Assembly (NCBI RefSeq): GCF_002964045.1
Contig: NZ_POPB01000466.1
Span: 1 to 64,000, forward strand
Source of the DNA: Streptococcus suis
GTDB taxonomy: Bacteria; Bacillota; Bacilli; Lactobacillales; Streptococcaceae
Length of the DNA stretch: 64,000 bases
Reading direction: 5' to 3'
Both the position numbers and the translations under genes were made by a program. The notes under the pieces were generated by a model. The model was not told where the DNA came from. It ran no database searches and was given only the letters and a program-made list of their open reading frames with translations. Each line of letters begins with the position of its first letter. Within the stretch, counting starts at the first letter, position 1. This document shows, piece by piece, positions 9,093 to 18,846 of the stretch.

Positions 9093-10373
9093 ATGAAAAA
9101 GATTTTGAAAAATGCTACTTATCTATGGGTACTGGCTGCGGATATGCTGTCCAATTTTGGTGATGTGGTCTATTATCTGGCCTTGATGAACTATGTCTTG
9201 CTAGTGCCCAACAGCCGTCTGGCGCTGGCAATCGTGACCTTCTCGGAAATCTTCCCTAGCTTTATGGGCCTCTTTACAGGCTATCTGGCAGACAAGACGG
9301 TCAACAAAATCAGAACTATCAAGCTGACCCTCATCTTTCGTGTGGCCCTCTACCTCATCCTCGGTTTCTGTATGGGCTTTGAGCCAGCCCTCTGGATTGT
9401 CGTGGTGGCTGCAAGTTTCAATGTCTTTGCAGACTTCGCTGGCTTCTATGAAAACGGCCTCTATACACCTCTGGGATTACGCGTAGCGCCCAAAGAAGAG
9501 CGGGAGCAGTACTCGGCCTTTCGCCAGACCGTGACCAGCCTCCTCAACATCGCCTTTCAGGCCCTCTCTGCCCTCTTGGTCGGCCTCCTCTCCTACCAAA
9601 ACCTGGCCTTTCTCAACGCCGGCACCTTTTTAGCCGCCCTCCTCATCATGCAGCTGCTGACGCCAGCCTTTCGCAAACTCCTGACGGAGCAGCCTTTGAA
9701 AATAGCAGAGCAGCCGAGCCAGACTGAGCAAAAAACCAAGAGACCAGGCATTCTAGCTTCCTTCAAGCAAGCTATCGTGGAGCTTCGCAAGATTCCCGAG
9801 TTCCGTCTGGTCCTGATTACCAGCCCTCTTATCAATGCCTGCGGAGCTATTCTCTATCCTATTCTGGTCCTGCTGATTAGCGAAGACCCAGGCCTCGTCT
9901 TCCTCAATGTTGAAACAACCCTTGCCCTGACCATTCTAATCTTTTTTGTCGGCAATATCTTGGGTTCGACCTTGGTCTTTACCCTTTTCAAAAAAACCAG
10001 CATGGTGGCGCTTGAAGTGGCAGCCACCTTCTCTCTACTTGGCGTGTTTGTCGGAATGCTACTACATCAACTGCCAATTATTTTCTTCTTCCTTACTACA
10101 ATGGGGATTAGTTCAGGAGCTAGTGGACCTAAGTTTAACGCTAAGTTTGTCAATTCTATGCCAGAGGAGCAGTTAGCAACTATCGGTGGTGCAGTATCGA
10201 CCTACTTCATGTTGGGTCAAGCCTTTACTCGACTACTGGTATCAGGTCTGGTCTTGGTGCTAACAGTCGATCAGATTAGCGGACTTTTCCTAGCGACAAC
10301 TGGCTTGTTAGTCCTCTATGTCTTCTACTGGCTGGCACGCAACCAAAAAACACCTCAAAATCAGTCTATTTAG
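9093..10373 (+). CDS. MFS efflux transporter
   Basis: A 426-residue protein of about twelve membrane segments with the LADKTVNKIR loop after helix 2, a form of the MFS motif GxLaDrxGrr. A long cytoplasmic loop rich in Gln/Lys (about 200-225) separates the two halves. It resembles streptococcal macrolide- or drug-efflux MFS proteins, but the substrate cannot be read from sequence. It starts 85 bp after the LiaF-like gene with the same orientation and no clear terminator between, so it may be the effector gene of the LytTR operon. Its stop codon lies inside the terminator hairpin. Confidence 0.85.
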   Translation: MKKILKNATYLWVLAADMLSNFGDVVYYLALMNYVLLVPNSRLALAIVTFSEIFPSFMGLFTGYLADKTVNKIRTIKLTLIFRVALYLILGFCMGFEPALWIVVVAASFNVFADFAGFYENGLYTPLGLRVAPKEEREQYSAFRQTVTSLLNIAFQALSALLVGLLSYQNLAFLNAGTFLAALLIMQLLTPAFRKLLTEQPLKIAEQPSQTEQKTKRPGILASFKQAIVELRKIPEFRLVLITSPLINACGAILYPILVLLISEDPGLVFLNVETTLALTILIFFVGNILGSTLVFTLFKKTSMVALEVAATFSLLGVFVGMLLHQLPIIFFFLTTMGISSGASGPKFNAKFVNSMPEEQLATIGGAVSTYFMLGQAFTRLLVSGLVLVLTVDQISGLFLATTGLLVLYVFYWLARNQKTPQNQSI

Positions 10374-10385
10374 GCTGATTTTTCT
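10358..10385 (+). terminator. Intrinsic terminator overlapping the MFS stop codon
   Basis: AAATCAGTCT (10358-10367) pairs completely, with one T-G pair, with AGGCTGATTT (10372-10381) around the loop ATTT, and a T run follows. The MFS stop TAG (10371-10373) is in the loop and stem. Confidence 0.82.
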
Positions 10386-10404
10386 GTTATCCGAGGGTGT
10401 TCTA

Positions 10405-10413
10405 TGCTATAAT
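10405..10413 (+). promoter_or_regulatory. Extended -10 promoter of gltX
   Basis: TGCTATAAT is an extended -10 with no good -35. It lies 31 bp before the gltX ATG. No T-box structure is apparent in the short leader. Confidence 0.55.
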
Positions 10414-10444
10414 GTTCTTGATTGAAATTTTACAGGAGAGAAAC

Positions 10445-11899
10445 ATGACTAAACCAATTCGTGTGCGTTACGCACCAAGTCCAACAGGACTTTTACATAT
10501 CGGAAATGCTCGTACAGCATTGTTTAACTATCTTTTTGCCCGTCATCACGGCGGTACTTTCCTTATTCGTATCGAGGATACAGACCGCAAGCGCCATGTG
10601 GAAGACGGTGAGCGTTCTCAGCTTGAAAACCTGCGTTGGTTGGGGATTGACTGGGATGAGAGTCCAGAAACTCATGAGCAATACCGTCAGTCTGAGCGTT
10701 TGGACATTTACCAGAAGTATGTCGATGAGCTTCTAGCTTCAGGTAAGGCCTACAAGTCTTATGTGACCGAAGAAGAGTTGGCGGCGGAGCGTGAGCGTCA
10801 GGAAGCTGCAGGTGAAACACCTCGCTACATCAACGAATACCTTGGTATGTCTGAAGATGAAAAAGCAGCCTACATAGCAGAGCGTGAGGCGGCTGGCATT
10901 GTCCCAACTGTTCGCTTGGCCGTCAACGAAACAGGTATCTACAAGTGGAATGACATGGTTAAGGGTGAAATCGAGTTCGAAGGTGGCAACATCGGTGGCG
11001 ACTGGGTTATCCAGAAACGTGATGGCTATCCAACCTACAACTTTGCCGTGGTGGTGGACGATCATCTCATGGAAATCTCGCACGTTATTCGTGGGGATGA
11101 CCACATTGCTAATACACCCAAGCAGCTTATGGTCTATGAGGCACTAGGCTGGGAAGCACCAGAATTTGGTCACATGACCTTGATTATCAACTCTGAGACT
11201 GGTAAAAAACTGTCTAAACGTGATACTAACACCCTTCAGTTTATCGAAGATTACCGTCGTAAAGGGTACATGCCTGAAGCTGTTTTCAACTTTATCGGTC
11301 TCTTGGGTTGGAACCCTGGTGGTGAAGAGGAAATCTTCTCCCGTGAGCAATTTATCCAACTCTTCGATGAAAATCGTCTCAACAAGTCACCTGCAGCCTT
11401 TGACCAGAAGAAAATGGACTGGATGAGCAATGAGTACATCAAAAATGCTGATTTGGAAACTGTTTTCAACCTTGCCAAACCATTCTTGGAAGAAGCGGGT
11501 CGCTTGACAGACAAGGCAGAAAAATTGGTGGAACTTTACAAGCCACAAATGTCATCTGCGGATGAAATCGTTCCGTTGACAGACCTTTTCTTCTCTGATT
11601 TCCCAGAATTGACGGACGAAGAAAAAGAAGTTATGGCGGGCGAAACGGTACCGACTGTCCTCAACGCCCTTAAGGCAAAATTGGAAGCTATGACGGACGA
11701 AGATTTCCAACCAGATAATATCTTCCCACAAATCAAGGCCGTTCAAAAAGAAACTGGCATCAAGGGCAAGAACCTCTTCATGCCAATCCGTATCGCCGTT
11801 TCAGGCGAAATGCACGGACCAGAGTTGCCAAATACTATTTACCTGCTCGGTCGAGAAAAATCCATCCAGCATATTGATAATATGTTGAAGAGTTTGTAA
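10445..11899 (+). CDS. gltX: Glutamyl-tRNA synthetase
   Basis: A 484-residue class I synthetase charging tRNA-Glu in the cytoplasm. It shows [19 protein letters not shown] (HIGH-type motif) near residue 7 and KLSKRD (KMSKS-type) near 256, plus RIEDTDR. The start at 10445 is chosen because it follows AGGAG (10434-10438) and gives the family N-terminus [14 protein letters not shown]; an upstream in-frame extension to 10397 would overlap the -10 box. The gene is monocistronic between terminators. Confidence 0.97.
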   Translation: MTKPIRVRYAPSPTGLLHIGNARTALFNYLFARHHGGTFLIRIEDTDRKRHVEDGERSQLENLRWLGIDWDESPETHEQYRQSERLDIYQKYVDELLASGKAYKSYVTEEELAAERERQEAAGETPRYINEYLGMSEDEKAAYIAEREAAGIVPTVRLAVNETGIYKWNDMVKGEIEFEGGNIGGDWVIQKRDGYPTYNFAVVVDDHLMEISHVIRGDDHIANTPKQLMVYEALGWEAPEFGHMTLIINSETGKKLSKRDTNTLQFIEDYRRKGYMPEAVFNFIGLLGWNPGGEEEIFSREQFIQLFDENRLNKSPAAFDQKKMDWMSNEYIKNADLETVFNLAKPFLEEAGRLTDKAEKLVELYKPQMSSADEIVPLTDLFFSDFPELTDEEKEVMAGETVPTVLNALKAKLEAMTDEDFQPDNIFPQIKAVQKETGIKGKNLFMPIRIAVSGEMHGPELPNTIYLLGREKSIQHIDNMLKSL

Positions 11900-11906
11900 G
11901 ATAAAT

Positions 11907-11940
11907 AATCCCCGCTGTCCTGTGATAGCGGGGATTTGTT
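11907..11940. terminator. Bidirectional terminator between gltX and the NUDIX gene
   Basis: AATCCCCGCT (11907-11916) pairs perfectly with AGCGGGGATT (11927-11936); TGTTT follows on the plus strand. It lies between two convergent genes. Confidence 0.85.
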
Positions 11941-11952
11941 TCTTATTCGGAC

Positions 11953-12453
11953 TTAGTTTTCTAAAAACAAGCTCTCCACATAGTCTTTCTGTCTTGGGAT
12001 AACCTGTTCATTTTCTAAGAAATCTTTCAGTTTTTCTTGTGGTACCCAGATGTAGTTGCTGGTTTCGCTGGCTTGGAGTTGGATAGCAGATTTGTCCCAG
12101 TCGGTTTCAGCCCAGTAGCAGTGGAAAAGGCACTGGTCGTCATGGGCGACAAAGTGTGTATGGTGGCGGAGTTGGTCAGTTGTCAGCTCAATGCCTGTCT
12201 CCTCGCGGACCTCGCGTAAAATGGCCTGCTCTGCTATTTCCCCAAATAAAGCCGAGCCTCCTGCTGTCGCTTCATAATAGTCAGGGTAGGAGGGCTTGGT
12301 GCTGTCGCGTTTCATGAAGAGGGTGCTGCCGTCGCGGTGGCGGATGATGCACTCGACGACTAGGTGGTAGAGACCGTCGGGAATGGGTTCTCCGCGAGTG
12401 AGGGTGTGGTCGGTCAAGTAACCGTCGGCTGTGTAGGCGTTCCAAGTTTCCAT
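11953..12453 (-). CDS. NUDIX hydrolase
   Basis: A 166-residue leftward gene. The complete Nudix box G-x5-E-x7-REVREETGI is visible (GGSALFGEIAEQAIL then REVREETGIEL, about residues 65-90), so metal-dependent pyrophosphohydrolase activity is expected. The N-terminus (HTLTRGEPIPDGLYHLV) resembles the group annotated as isopentenyl-diphosphate isomerase-like or YfcD-like NUDIX proteins. The substrate is unknown. The ATG follows CAGGAGAATGAA. A minus-strand TGCTATACT extended -10 lies at about 12485-12493. Confidence 0.88.
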   Translation of the reverse strand: METWNAYTADGYLTDHTLTRGEPIPDGLYHLVVECIIRHRDGSTLFMKRDSTKPSYPDYYEATAGGSALFGEIAEQAILREVREETGIELTTDQLRHHTHFVAHDDQCLFHCYWAETDWDKSAIQLQASETSNYIWVPQEKLKDFLENEQVIPRQKDYVESLFLEN

Positions 12454-12573
12454 TTCATTCTCCTGTCAATTTTGTGATTATTCAGTATAGCACATCTGTA
12501 AGTGCAGGGCAACATGTTTTGTTTTTGTACGGACAAGTGTTGTACTGGGGCTACTAATTTAAAGGAGAAATCA

Positions 12574-13449
12574 ATGCAAACTATAATCCCTCATCTCTGG
12601 TATGATACAGAGGCAAAAGAAGCTGCAGAGTTCTATGTGGACCTCTTCGGAGGCAAGATTGACTGGACCTATACCATTACGGATACGCCTTCTGGCGACT
12701 CTGACTTGGTCCAATTCCAACTGGGAGATATGACCCTGGCAGCGATTAGTGCAGGGCCCTATTTCAAGCTCAATGAGTCCATGTCCCTCATGGTGTCAGT
12801 GGCTGACAAGGCGGATGTGACTCGCCTTTATGAAGCTCTGTCAGACGGTGGCCGTGTGCTTATGCCTCTGGGAGAATATCCTTTTAGTCCTTACTATGTC
12901 TGGCTAGAAGACCGCTTTGGTCTGTCTTGGCAACTTTCGTATGAACCGGACTTGGACAAGCCCTATCAATTTGATATCTGCCTGCTTTTCTCGCAGGACC
13001 AGGTCGGTTTAGCCCAGCCCATGTTGGACTACTACAAGGACAAGCTGCCCCAGGCTCGTCTGGGTCACCTCTCTTACTATGGCGAAGGTGAGGCTGCGGT
13101 GGCTGCTGCTAAGCTGAATTATGCGGAGCTGTTCATCGGAGATCAAAAAATCATCGTTATGGACCACGGCTACGGTGGCGTGGCCTCTTTCAACGAAGCC
13201 TTCTCGCTCATGGTCTATGTGGATAGCCAGGAAGAAGCAGAGAGCTGGTATGAAAAAGTGTCGGCAGTTCCAGAAGCAGAGATTTGCGGTTGGGCCAAGG
13301 ACCGGTTTGGGATTTCCTGGCAGATTGTGCCGCGGATTTTGATGGAAGCATACGATACGGCTAGCCCAGAAAAGGTCAAGGCAGTCAATGCGGCTGTGAT
13401 GACCATGAAACGTTTGGACATTGCAAAAATTCAAGAATTATTGAGCTAA
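12574..13449 (+). CDS. PhnB-like VOC-superfamily protein (two glyoxalase-fold halves)
   Basis: A 291-residue protein made of two PhnB/3-demethylubiquinone methyltransferase-like VOC halves: IPHLWYDTEAKEAAEFYVDLFG...DRFGLSWQLSYE, then a second part ending KDRFGISWQIVPRIL. Proteins of this type often have no proven reaction. The ATG at 12574 is chosen over an in-frame ATG at 12502 because AAAGGAG lies directly before it and the family N-terminus begins at MQTIIPHLWY. It is divergent from the NUDIX gene and ends at a terminator. Confidence 0.87.
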   Translation: MQTIIPHLWYDTEAKEAAEFYVDLFGGKIDWTYTITDTPSGDSDLVQFQLGDMTLAAISAGPYFKLNESMSLMVSVADKADVTRLYEALSDGGRVLMPLGEYPFSPYYVWLEDRFGLSWQLSYEPDLDKPYQFDICLLFSQDQVGLAQPMLDYYKDKLPQARLGHLSYYGEGEAAVAAAKLNYAELFIGDQKIIVMDHGYGGVASFNEAFSLMVYVDSQEEAESWYEKVSAVPEAEICGWAKDRFGISWQIVPRILMEAYDTASPEKVKAVNAAVMTMKRLDIAKIQELLS

Positions 13450-13475
13450 AAGCTGACTACGGTCAGTTTTTTCTT
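13450..13475 (+). terminator. Intrinsic terminator after the VOC gene
   Basis: CTGAC (13453-13457) pairs with GTCAG (13462-13466) around TACG, extended by A-T pairs to the T run TTTTTTC. Confidence 0.7.
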
Positions 13476-13523
13476 TTATTCCTTTTCAAATCAAGGTTGA
13501 AAATATACAAAAAATTTTTAAAA

Positions 13524-13567
13524 ATGTGTATAATTATGTTGCAAAAAGTATAAATATACACTATAAT
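13524..13567 (+). promoter_or_regulatory. argG promoter with ArgR-like operator
   Basis: TTGCAA at 13539-13544, a 17-bp spacer and TATAAT at 13562-13567 form a good promoter. Between them lies AGTATAAATATACA (about 13547-13560), a near-palindrome resembling ARG boxes (T/A-rich, TGnATA...TATnCA style). A second similar sequence, TGTGTATAATTATG, lies at about 13525-13538. Occlusion of the spacer by an arginine-dependent ArgR/AhrC repressor is the natural reading, inferred from the location and the argGH genes. Confidence 0.6.
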
Positions 13568-13610
13568 GGTCACTAAGTTTTATAAAAAAACAGTAGAAAT
13601 GAGAATGCTT

Positions 13611-14804
13611 ATGTCAAAAGAAAAATTGATTTTAGCCTATTCAGGTGGACTTGATACCTCCGTTGCGATTGCTTGGTTGAAAAAGGACTATGATGTGATT
13701 GCGGTCTGTATGGATGTGGGCGAGGGCAAGGATTTGGACTTCATTCATGACAAGGCCTTGTCCATTGGGGCGGTAGAGTCCCATGTGATTGATGTCAAGG
13801 AAGAGTTTGCTCAAGAGTATGTCCTACCTGCCCTCCAAGCCCATGCCTACTATGAGCAAAAATACCCACTGGTATCGGCTCTCAGCCGTCCCTTGATTTC
13901 TAAAAAGTTGGTGGAAATGGCTCATAAGACAGGAGCAACCACCATTGCCCACGGTTGTACTGGCAAGGGAAATGACCAGGTGCGGTTTGAGGTAGCTATT
14001 GCGGCCCTGGATCCGACACTCAAGGTCGTGGCACCTGTCCGTGAGTGGAAGTGGGCGCGTGAAGAGGAAATTATCTTTGCTAAAGAAAATGGTGTACCAG
14101 TCCCTGCAGACCTGGACAGTCCTTACTCGGTCGACCAAAACCTTTGGGGACGGGCCAATGAGTGCGGAGTTTTAGAAAATCCATGGAATGAAGCGCCAGA
14201 AGATGCTTTTGGTATTACTATTTCTCCAGAAAATGCACCAGATACTCCTGAGTATGTCGATATTGAGTTTAAAGCAGGGATTCCCGTGGCTGTAAATGGT
14301 GAAGAGTTAAGTCTGGCTAATCTCATTCAAAAACTCAATGTCATTGCTGGTAAGCATGGTGTGGGTCGGATTGACCACGTGGAAAATCGTTTAGTCGGAA
14401 TCAAGTCACGTGAAATTTATGAGTGTCCAGGTGCTATTACCCTTCTGACAGCCCACAAGGAAATTGAAGATTTGACCCTGGTGCGGGAAGTATCGCATTT
14501 CAAACCAATTGTCTCTAATGAGCTGTCTAATCTCATTTACAATGGTTTGTGGTTCAATCCTGCAACAGCTGCCCTGAAGGCCTATCTTGCTCAGACCCAG
14601 GCAGTTGTTAATGGCACCGCAAAAGTGAAGTTGTATAAGGGGTCAGCCAAAGTGGTTGCTCGGAAATCTCCAAATTCCCTTTATGACGAAGATTTGGCAA
14701 CCTATACCAGTGCAGATACTTTTGACCAAGATGCAGCAGTTGGTTTCATCAAGCTTTGGGGATTACCAACCAAGGTTAATGCGGAAATTCATAAAAATTG
14801 CTAG
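13611..14804 (+). CDS. argG: Argininosuccinate synthase
   Basis: A 397-residue enzyme joining citrulline and aspartate with ATP. The N-terminal ATP-binding loop [16 protein letters not shown] and [14 protein letters not shown] are diagnostic. The ATG at 13611 is preferred because an in-frame ATG at 13566 overlaps the -10 box; ATG 13599 is also possible. The ribosome-binding site is weak. argH follows after 13 bp, giving the last two steps of arginine synthesis. Confidence 0.96.
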   Translation: MSKEKLILAYSGGLDTSVAIAWLKKDYDVIAVCMDVGEGKDLDFIHDKALSIGAVESHVIDVKEEFAQEYVLPALQAHAYYEQKYPLVSALSRPLISKKLVEMAHKTGATTIAHGCTGKGNDQVRFEVAIAALDPTLKVVAPVREWKWAREEEIIFAKENGVPVPADLDSPYSVDQNLWGRANECGVLENPWNEAPEDAFGITISPENAPDTPEYVDIEFKAGIPVAVNGEELSLANLIQKLNVIAGKHGVGRIDHVENRLVGIKSREIYECPGAITLLTAHKEIEDLTLVREVSHFKPIVSNELSNLIYNGLWFNPATAALKAYLAQTQAVVNGTAKVKLYKGSAKVVARKSPNSLYDEDLATYTSADTFDQDAAVGFIKLWGLPTKVNAEIHKNC

Positions 14805-14817
14805 AAAGTAGGAGCTT

Positions 14818-16212
14818 ATGGAAGCAAAGAAATTATGGGGTGGTCGCTTTGAAGCCAGTCTAGAAGAATGGGTTGAAGAATTCGGAGCCTCCATTCGCTT
14901 TGACCAAAAATTGGCCAAGTATGATATTCAAGGTTCACTGGCGCATGTACAGATGCTTGGAGCCACAGGGATTATCAAGCTTGAAGAAGCCCAGGCTATT
15001 CAAACTGGACTGGAAGAATTGTTAGCAGACTACGAGGCTGGCAAGTTAGTGTTTGATATTCGAAACGAAGACATTCACATGAATATCGAAAGTCTATTGA
15101 CGGAGAAAATAGGCCCAGTTGCAGGTAAACTCCACACAGCTCGTTCTCGTAACGATCAAGTAGCGACCGATATGCACCTCTATCTGAAGGATACCCTCTT
15201 TCAAGCTGTAGATAAATTGACCAACCTACGTCAGGTTTTACTAGACCTTGCACAAGAGCATGTGGAAACAATCATGCCTGGCTATACCCACTTGCAACAT
15301 GCTCAACCTATCAGCTTTGCTCAGCACTTGTTGGCCTATTACAACATGTTCAGCCGAGACAGTGAACGCTTTGCATTCAATATGCAGCATACAAATGTAT
15401 CCCCGCTTGGTGCGGCGGCTTTAGCAGGGACGACCTTTCCGATTGACCGTCAGATGACGTCGGATTTAATGGGATTTGCCAAGCCCTATAGTAATTCTCT
15501 CGATGCTGTGTCTGACCGTGATTTTATCCTGGAATTTCTGTCGAATGCCAGTATCCTCATGATGCACATGTCGCGTTTGTGTGAAGAAATTATTAACTGG
15601 TGTTCACATGAATACCAATTTGTCACCCTATCCGATACCTTTTCAACAGGTTCTTCTATCATGCCTCAGAAGAAAAATCCAGATATGGCTGAGCTGATTC
15701 GCGGGAAAACAGGTAGAGTTTATGGGAACTTAGTCGGCCTACTGACAGTCATGAAATCCTTACCGTTGACCTATAACAAGGATTTACAAGAAGACAAGGA
15801 AGGCATGTTTGACACGGCAGAAACGATTTTGATTTCGATTGATATTTTGGCGGGTATGCTGAAAACGATGACGGTCCATAAGGAAAGGATGGCTCAGTCG
15901 ACAGAGAAGGATTTTTCAAATGCAACTGAATTAGCGGATTACTTGGCTAGTAAAGGTTTGCCCTTCCGCCAAGCGCATGAGATTGTTGGAAAACTGGTTT
16001 TGGAATGTAGCAAGGCAGGCTATTATTTACAGGATGTTCCTTTGGAATGTTTTCAAGAGCTGTCGCCTGTCATTGGACCGGATATTTATACAGCTTTAGA
16101 ATCTGAAACAGCAGTTTCGCGCAGAAATTCGCTAGGTGGAACTGGATTTGAATCCATTCGTTGGCAAATTCAGCAAGCAAAAGCACAAATAATCGCTTCA
16201 AAAGGCCTCTAA
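14818..16212 (+). CDS. argH: Argininosuccinate lyase
   Basis: A 464-residue member of the fumarase/aspartase superfamily. The superfamily signature [12 protein letters not shown] is present near residue 280, with [12 protein letters not shown] and TQLQHAQPI-like segments (here [14 protein letters not shown]). It splits argininosuccinate to arginine and fumarate. It is translated from an ATG after TAGGAG, 13 bp behind argG, and ends with a degenerate terminator. Confidence 0.96.
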   Translation: MEAKKLWGGRFEASLEEWVEEFGASIRFDQKLAKYDIQGSLAHVQMLGATGIIKLEEAQAIQTGLEELLADYEAGKLVFDIRNEDIHMNIESLLTEKIGPVAGKLHTARSRNDQVATDMHLYLKDTLFQAVDKLTNLRQVLLDLAQEHVETIMPGYTHLQHAQPISFAQHLLAYYNMFSRDSERFAFNMQHTNVSPLGAAALAGTTFPIDRQMTSDLMGFAKPYSNSLDAVSDRDFILEFLSNASILMMHMSRLCEEIINWCSHEYQFVTLSDTFSTGSSIMPQKKNPDMAELIRGKTGRVYGNLVGLLTVMKSLPLTYNKDLQEDKEGMFDTAETILISIDILAGMLKTMTVHKERMAQSTEKDFSNATELADYLASKGLPFRQAHEIVGKLVLECSKAGYYLQDVPLECFQELSPVIGPDIYTALESETAVSRRNSLGGTGFESIRWQIQQAKAQIIASKGL

Positions 16213-16236
16213 ACGGTATGTTTATTGGCTTTTTTG
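16199..16236 (+). terminator. Possible terminator overlapping the argH stop
   Basis: AAAAGGCC...TAAAC pairs with GTTTA..GGCTTTT across an internal 2-nt mismatch, followed by a T run. The structure is imperfect. Confidence 0.45.
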
Positions 16237-16243
16237 AATTTTA

Positions 16244-16252
16244 TGGTATAAT
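16244..16252 (+). promoter_or_regulatory. Extended -10 promoter of the rnpA-yidC-khpB operon
   Basis: TGGTATAAT, an extended -10 box, ends 31 bp before the rnpA TTG start. No clear -35 is seen. Confidence 0.55.
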
Positions 16253-16282
16253 AGAGGTAATTTTGAAAGATGGAGTGACGGT

Positions 16283-16642
16283 TTGAAGAAAAGCTATCGT
16301 GTCAAGCGTGAACGAGATTTTAATGACATTTTTACAAAAGGGAAAAATGTAGCCAATCGGAAGTTTGTTGTCTATCGATTGCCGAAAGAGCAGCATCACT
16401 TCCGGGTAGGTCTTTCTGTCAGTAAAAAATTGGGAAACGCAGTGATGCGAAATCGAATTAAACGAAGAATTCGCCATGTCTTACTTGAATGTCGCTCGGA
16501 CTTGGTTGCGGATGACTTCGTTATTATTGCTCGAAAAGGTGTAGAAGAGTTGTCCTATCAAGAAATCAAGCAAAACCTAATCCATGTTTTAAAACTAGCA
16601 AAACTCTACCAGGAAGGTGTTGTGATTGAAAAAGAAAATTAA
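16283..16642 (+). CDS. rnpA: Ribonuclease P protein component
   Basis: A 119-residue basic protein with the family signature [12 protein letters not shown] (near 56-67) and start [16 protein letters not shown]. It assists the RNase P RNA in trimming tRNA 5' ends. It uses a TTG start after TGGAGTGAC. Its end overlaps yidC by 17 bp, suggesting coupled translation. Unlike the classic rpmH-rnpA order, rpmH lies downstream of khpB here, as in streptococci. Confidence 0.95.
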   Translation: MKKSYRVKRERDFNDIFTKGKNVANRKFVVYRLPKEQHHFRVGLSVSKKLGNAVMRNRIKRRIRHVLLECRSDLVADDFVIIARKGVEELSYQEIKQNLIHVLKLAKLYQEGVVIEKEN

Positions 16643-17438
16643 GTGGGCAGGTTTGCTCATTGCTTCTCTGTTTATTTTGACTGCTTGTGGTACCGGGCCA
16701 GTAACCAGTCAATCAACAGAAGCTTGGGACCGATTGATTTATTGGTTTGCCAGCGTTATTCAATTTTTATCAATTAATGGTCAGATTGGAATCGGAATTA
16801 TTCTCTTTACGATTTTAATTCGAACGATTTTATTACCTCTATTTCAGATTCAAATGAATTCTTCAAGAAAAATGCAAGAACTCCAACCACAGTTGAAGAA
16901 ATTGCAGGAAGAATACCCTGGTTCGGATATGGAGAGCCGCCAAAAACTCTACGAAGAGACTCAAAAGCTCTATAAAGAGAATGGCGTAAGTATGTCGTCG
17001 TCAATGTGGCCACTGTTTATTCAAATGCCTATTTTGTTGGCTCTTTTCCAGGCGTTGACAAGAGTGGAGGCTCTAAAGGTTGGCCACTTCCTTTGGCTGA
17101 ACTTAGGCGAACCCGACCCTTACTTTATTTTGCCAATCTTGGCGGCAGTATTTACATTTTTAAGCTCATGGTTGGCCAATAAAGCAGCAATCGAAAAAAA
17201 TGGGGCGATGACAGCAATGATGTATGCCATGCCAATCCTAATTTTCTTCTTTGCCATGACTTCGGCTAGCGGTGTTGCCCTCTACTGGACAGTATCCAAT
17301 GCCTATCAAGTGGCTCAGACCATGTTATTAAATAACCCGTTTAAAATCATAGCAGAGCGACAAGCAAAGATTAATGCCGAAAAAGAGCGTCAAGCAAAAA
17401 TCAGACGTGCACAGAAAAAAGCTCAGAAAAAGAAATAG
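16626..17438 (+). CDS. yidC: Membrane protein insertase YidC (lipoprotein form)
   Basis: A 270-residue YidC/Oxa1 insertase. A lipoprotein signal peptide ends at LTAC (Cys21); later segments include [23 protein letters not shown] with the conserved Arg in the groove and the [10 protein letters not shown] region near the last helices. The C-terminus is a basic KKAQKKK tail able to contact ribosomes. It helps membrane proteins insert with or after Sec. TTG start, overlapping rnpA by 17 bp. Confidence 0.95.
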   Translation: MKKKIKWAGLLIASLFILTACGTGPVTSQSTEAWDRLIYWFASVIQFLSINGQIGIGIILFTILIRTILLPLFQIQMNSSRKMQELQPQLKKLQEEYPGSDMESRQKLYEETQKLYKENGVSMSSSMWPLFIQMPILLALFQALTRVEALKVGHFLWLNLGEPDPYFILPILAAVFTFLSSWLANKAAIEKNGAMTAMMYAMPILIFFFAMTSASGVALYWTVSNAYQVAQTMLLNNPFKIIAERQAKINAEKERQAKIRRAQKKAQKKK

Positions 17439-17458
17439 GTTAACTAGGAGAGAGAAAG

Positions 17459-18454
17459 ATGAAATTTACAGGAGATACAGTTGAAGAAGCGATTCAAAAT
17501 GGCTTGAATGAATTGAATATTCCTCGAAAGAAAGCTCACATTACAGTCATTGCAAGAGAGAAGAGAGGCTTCCTAGGTTTTGGTAAAAAACCTGCGACTG
17601 TTGATATCGATGTTATCAATGAAACAACCGTTGTAAAAGCTAATCAAAAGGCCGTTCGTGGCGTTCCAAGTGAGATCAATGAGCTCAATGAACCAGTAAA
17701 AAGTGTTTCAGAAGCTACGATTGATTTAGGTAAAGTTGTTGCGGCCGTGAAGGAATTTGAAAAATCTGGTCAAACACTTGATGATGAGATTAAGGCTCAG
17801 ATTTTGAAGAATGAAAAAGAAGCTACGACGATTTTAGAAGAAACAGGTCGAATTGAAATTCTTTCCGATGAATTATTAGCTGGTATAGCACCTGCCCCTG
17901 TTGCACAAGAAGTAGGTTCAGAACCGGCTACCGAAGCAGTTATCAAGGATGAATTTTCAGGTCTGGACATCAAAATTGAGCAACAATATGACATTGAGAC
18001 AGTTGTTGCAGAAGTAACAGCCTATGTCCAAGAAATTTTGGATGACATGGATGTTGAAGCTAGCATTGAAACGAGCCATAACCGCCGTACAATCAATATC
18101 CAAGTGGATACCAATGAGCCAGGACGTGTCATTGGCTATCATGGTAAGGTCTTGAAAGCCTTGCAACTATTGGCTCAGAACTTCCTATACAACCGTTATG
18201 AGCGCAACTTCTACATTACAATTAACGTGAATGATTATGTTGAACACCGTGCAGAAGTGCTTCAAGGCTATGCACAAAAGTTGGCTGAACGTGTCTTGGC
18301 TGAACAAGAAGCCTACCATACAGACCCTATGTCAAGTAGTGAGCGTAAAATCATCCACCGTATCATTTCAAAAATGGACGGTCTGACAAGCTATTCAGAA
18401 GGTAGCGAACCAAACCGCTATGTCGTAGTGGATATTGAAGGAAATCGTGATTAA
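17459..18454 (+). CDS. khpB: RNA-binding protein KhpB/Jag
   Basis: A 331-residue RNA-binding protein: Jag-N domain (1-50, KMTGD-like start FTGDTVEEAIQNGL and FLGFGKKPA), a long acidic linker (about 60-180), a KH domain with GYHGK loop, and a C-terminal R3H domain (SSERKIIHRII...). In streptococci it partners KhpA in regulating cell elongation. It ends the rnpA-yidC-khpB operon 20 bp after yidC and before a strong terminator. Confidence 0.95.
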   Translation: MKFTGDTVEEAIQNGLNELNIPRKKAHITVIAREKRGFLGFGKKPATVDIDVINETTVVKANQKAVRGVPSEINELNEPVKSVSEATIDLGKVVAAVKEFEKSGQTLDDEIKAQILKNEKEATTILEETGRIEILSDELLAGIAPAPVAQEVGSEPATEAVIKDEFSGLDIKIEQQYDIETVVAEVTAYVQEILDDMDVEASIETSHNRRTINIQVDTNEPGRVIGYHGKVLKALQLLAQNFLYNRYERNFYITINVNDYVEHRAEVLQGYAQKLAERVLAEQEAYHTDPMSSSERKIIHRIISKMDGLTSYSEGSEPNRYVVVDIEGNRD

Positions 18455-18478
18455 AAAAGAGGCTGAGCCTCTTTTTTT
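18453..18478 (+). terminator. Intrinsic terminator after khpB
   Basis: AAAAAAGAGGC pairs with GCCTCTTTTTT around a TGA loop; the stop codon TAA of khpB abuts the stem. Confidence 0.85.
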
Positions 18479-18520
18479 CAATGTTTTTTCTCAATCTGCT
18501 TGAAAATAGAACAGAATAGC

Positions 18521-18549
18521 TTGACAAACCCCCAGAATTTATATAAAAT
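18521..18549 (+). promoter_or_regulatory. rpmH promoter
   Basis: TTGACA at 18521-18526 and TAAAAT at 18544-18549 (17-bp spacing), or TATAAA at 18542, precede rpmH by about 75 bp. Confidence 0.6.
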
Positions 18550-18623
18550 GGTTTGGTATGTTTAGTAACTGATCAAAACTAGCCGGCTAAACGAATACAA
18601 GAATCTAAGAGGAGGTATTCATC

Positions 18624-18761
18624 GTGAAACGTACTTTTCAACCAAGTAAAATCCGTCGCGCACGCAAACACGGTTTCCGTAGCCGTATGGCAACTAAAAA
18701 CGGCCGTCGCGTGTTAGCAGCTCGTCGCCGTAAGGGACGTAAAGTTCTTACAGTAGCATAA
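18624..18761 (+). CDS. rpmH: Ribosomal protein L34
   Basis: A 45-residue highly basic protein beginning [19 protein letters not shown], the family hallmark, and ending KGRKVLTVA. It is a component of the 50S subunit. GTG start preceded by AAGAGGAGG. Its own promoter and terminator make it a separate transcript here. Confidence 0.97.
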
Positions 18762-18771
18762 GAATACAACT

Positions 18772-18806
18772 AAAACCAGCAGGAACTCGAGTCTGCTGGT
18801 TTTTTC
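18772..18806 (+). terminator. Intrinsic terminator after rpmH
   Basis: AAAACCAGCAG (18772-18782) pairs with CTGCTGGTTTT (18793-18803), followed by T residues. Confidence 0.88.
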
Positions 18807-18830
18807 GTTGGAAAAGAACGGCTTGAAATA

Positions 18831-18846
18831 TGGTACAATAGAACCA
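18831..18846 (+). promoter_or_regulatory. Extended -10 giving a probably leaderless tatD transcript
   Basis: TGGTACAAT (18831-18839) is an extended -10. The tatD ATG begins 7 bp after it, where transcription would be expected to start, and no Shine-Dalgarno sequence precedes the ATG. Confidence 0.55.

Noticed and set aside
10381-10444. T-box or other riboswitch before gltX
   Set aside because: The leader from the -10 box to the ATG is only about 25 nt and has no conserved T-box sequence.
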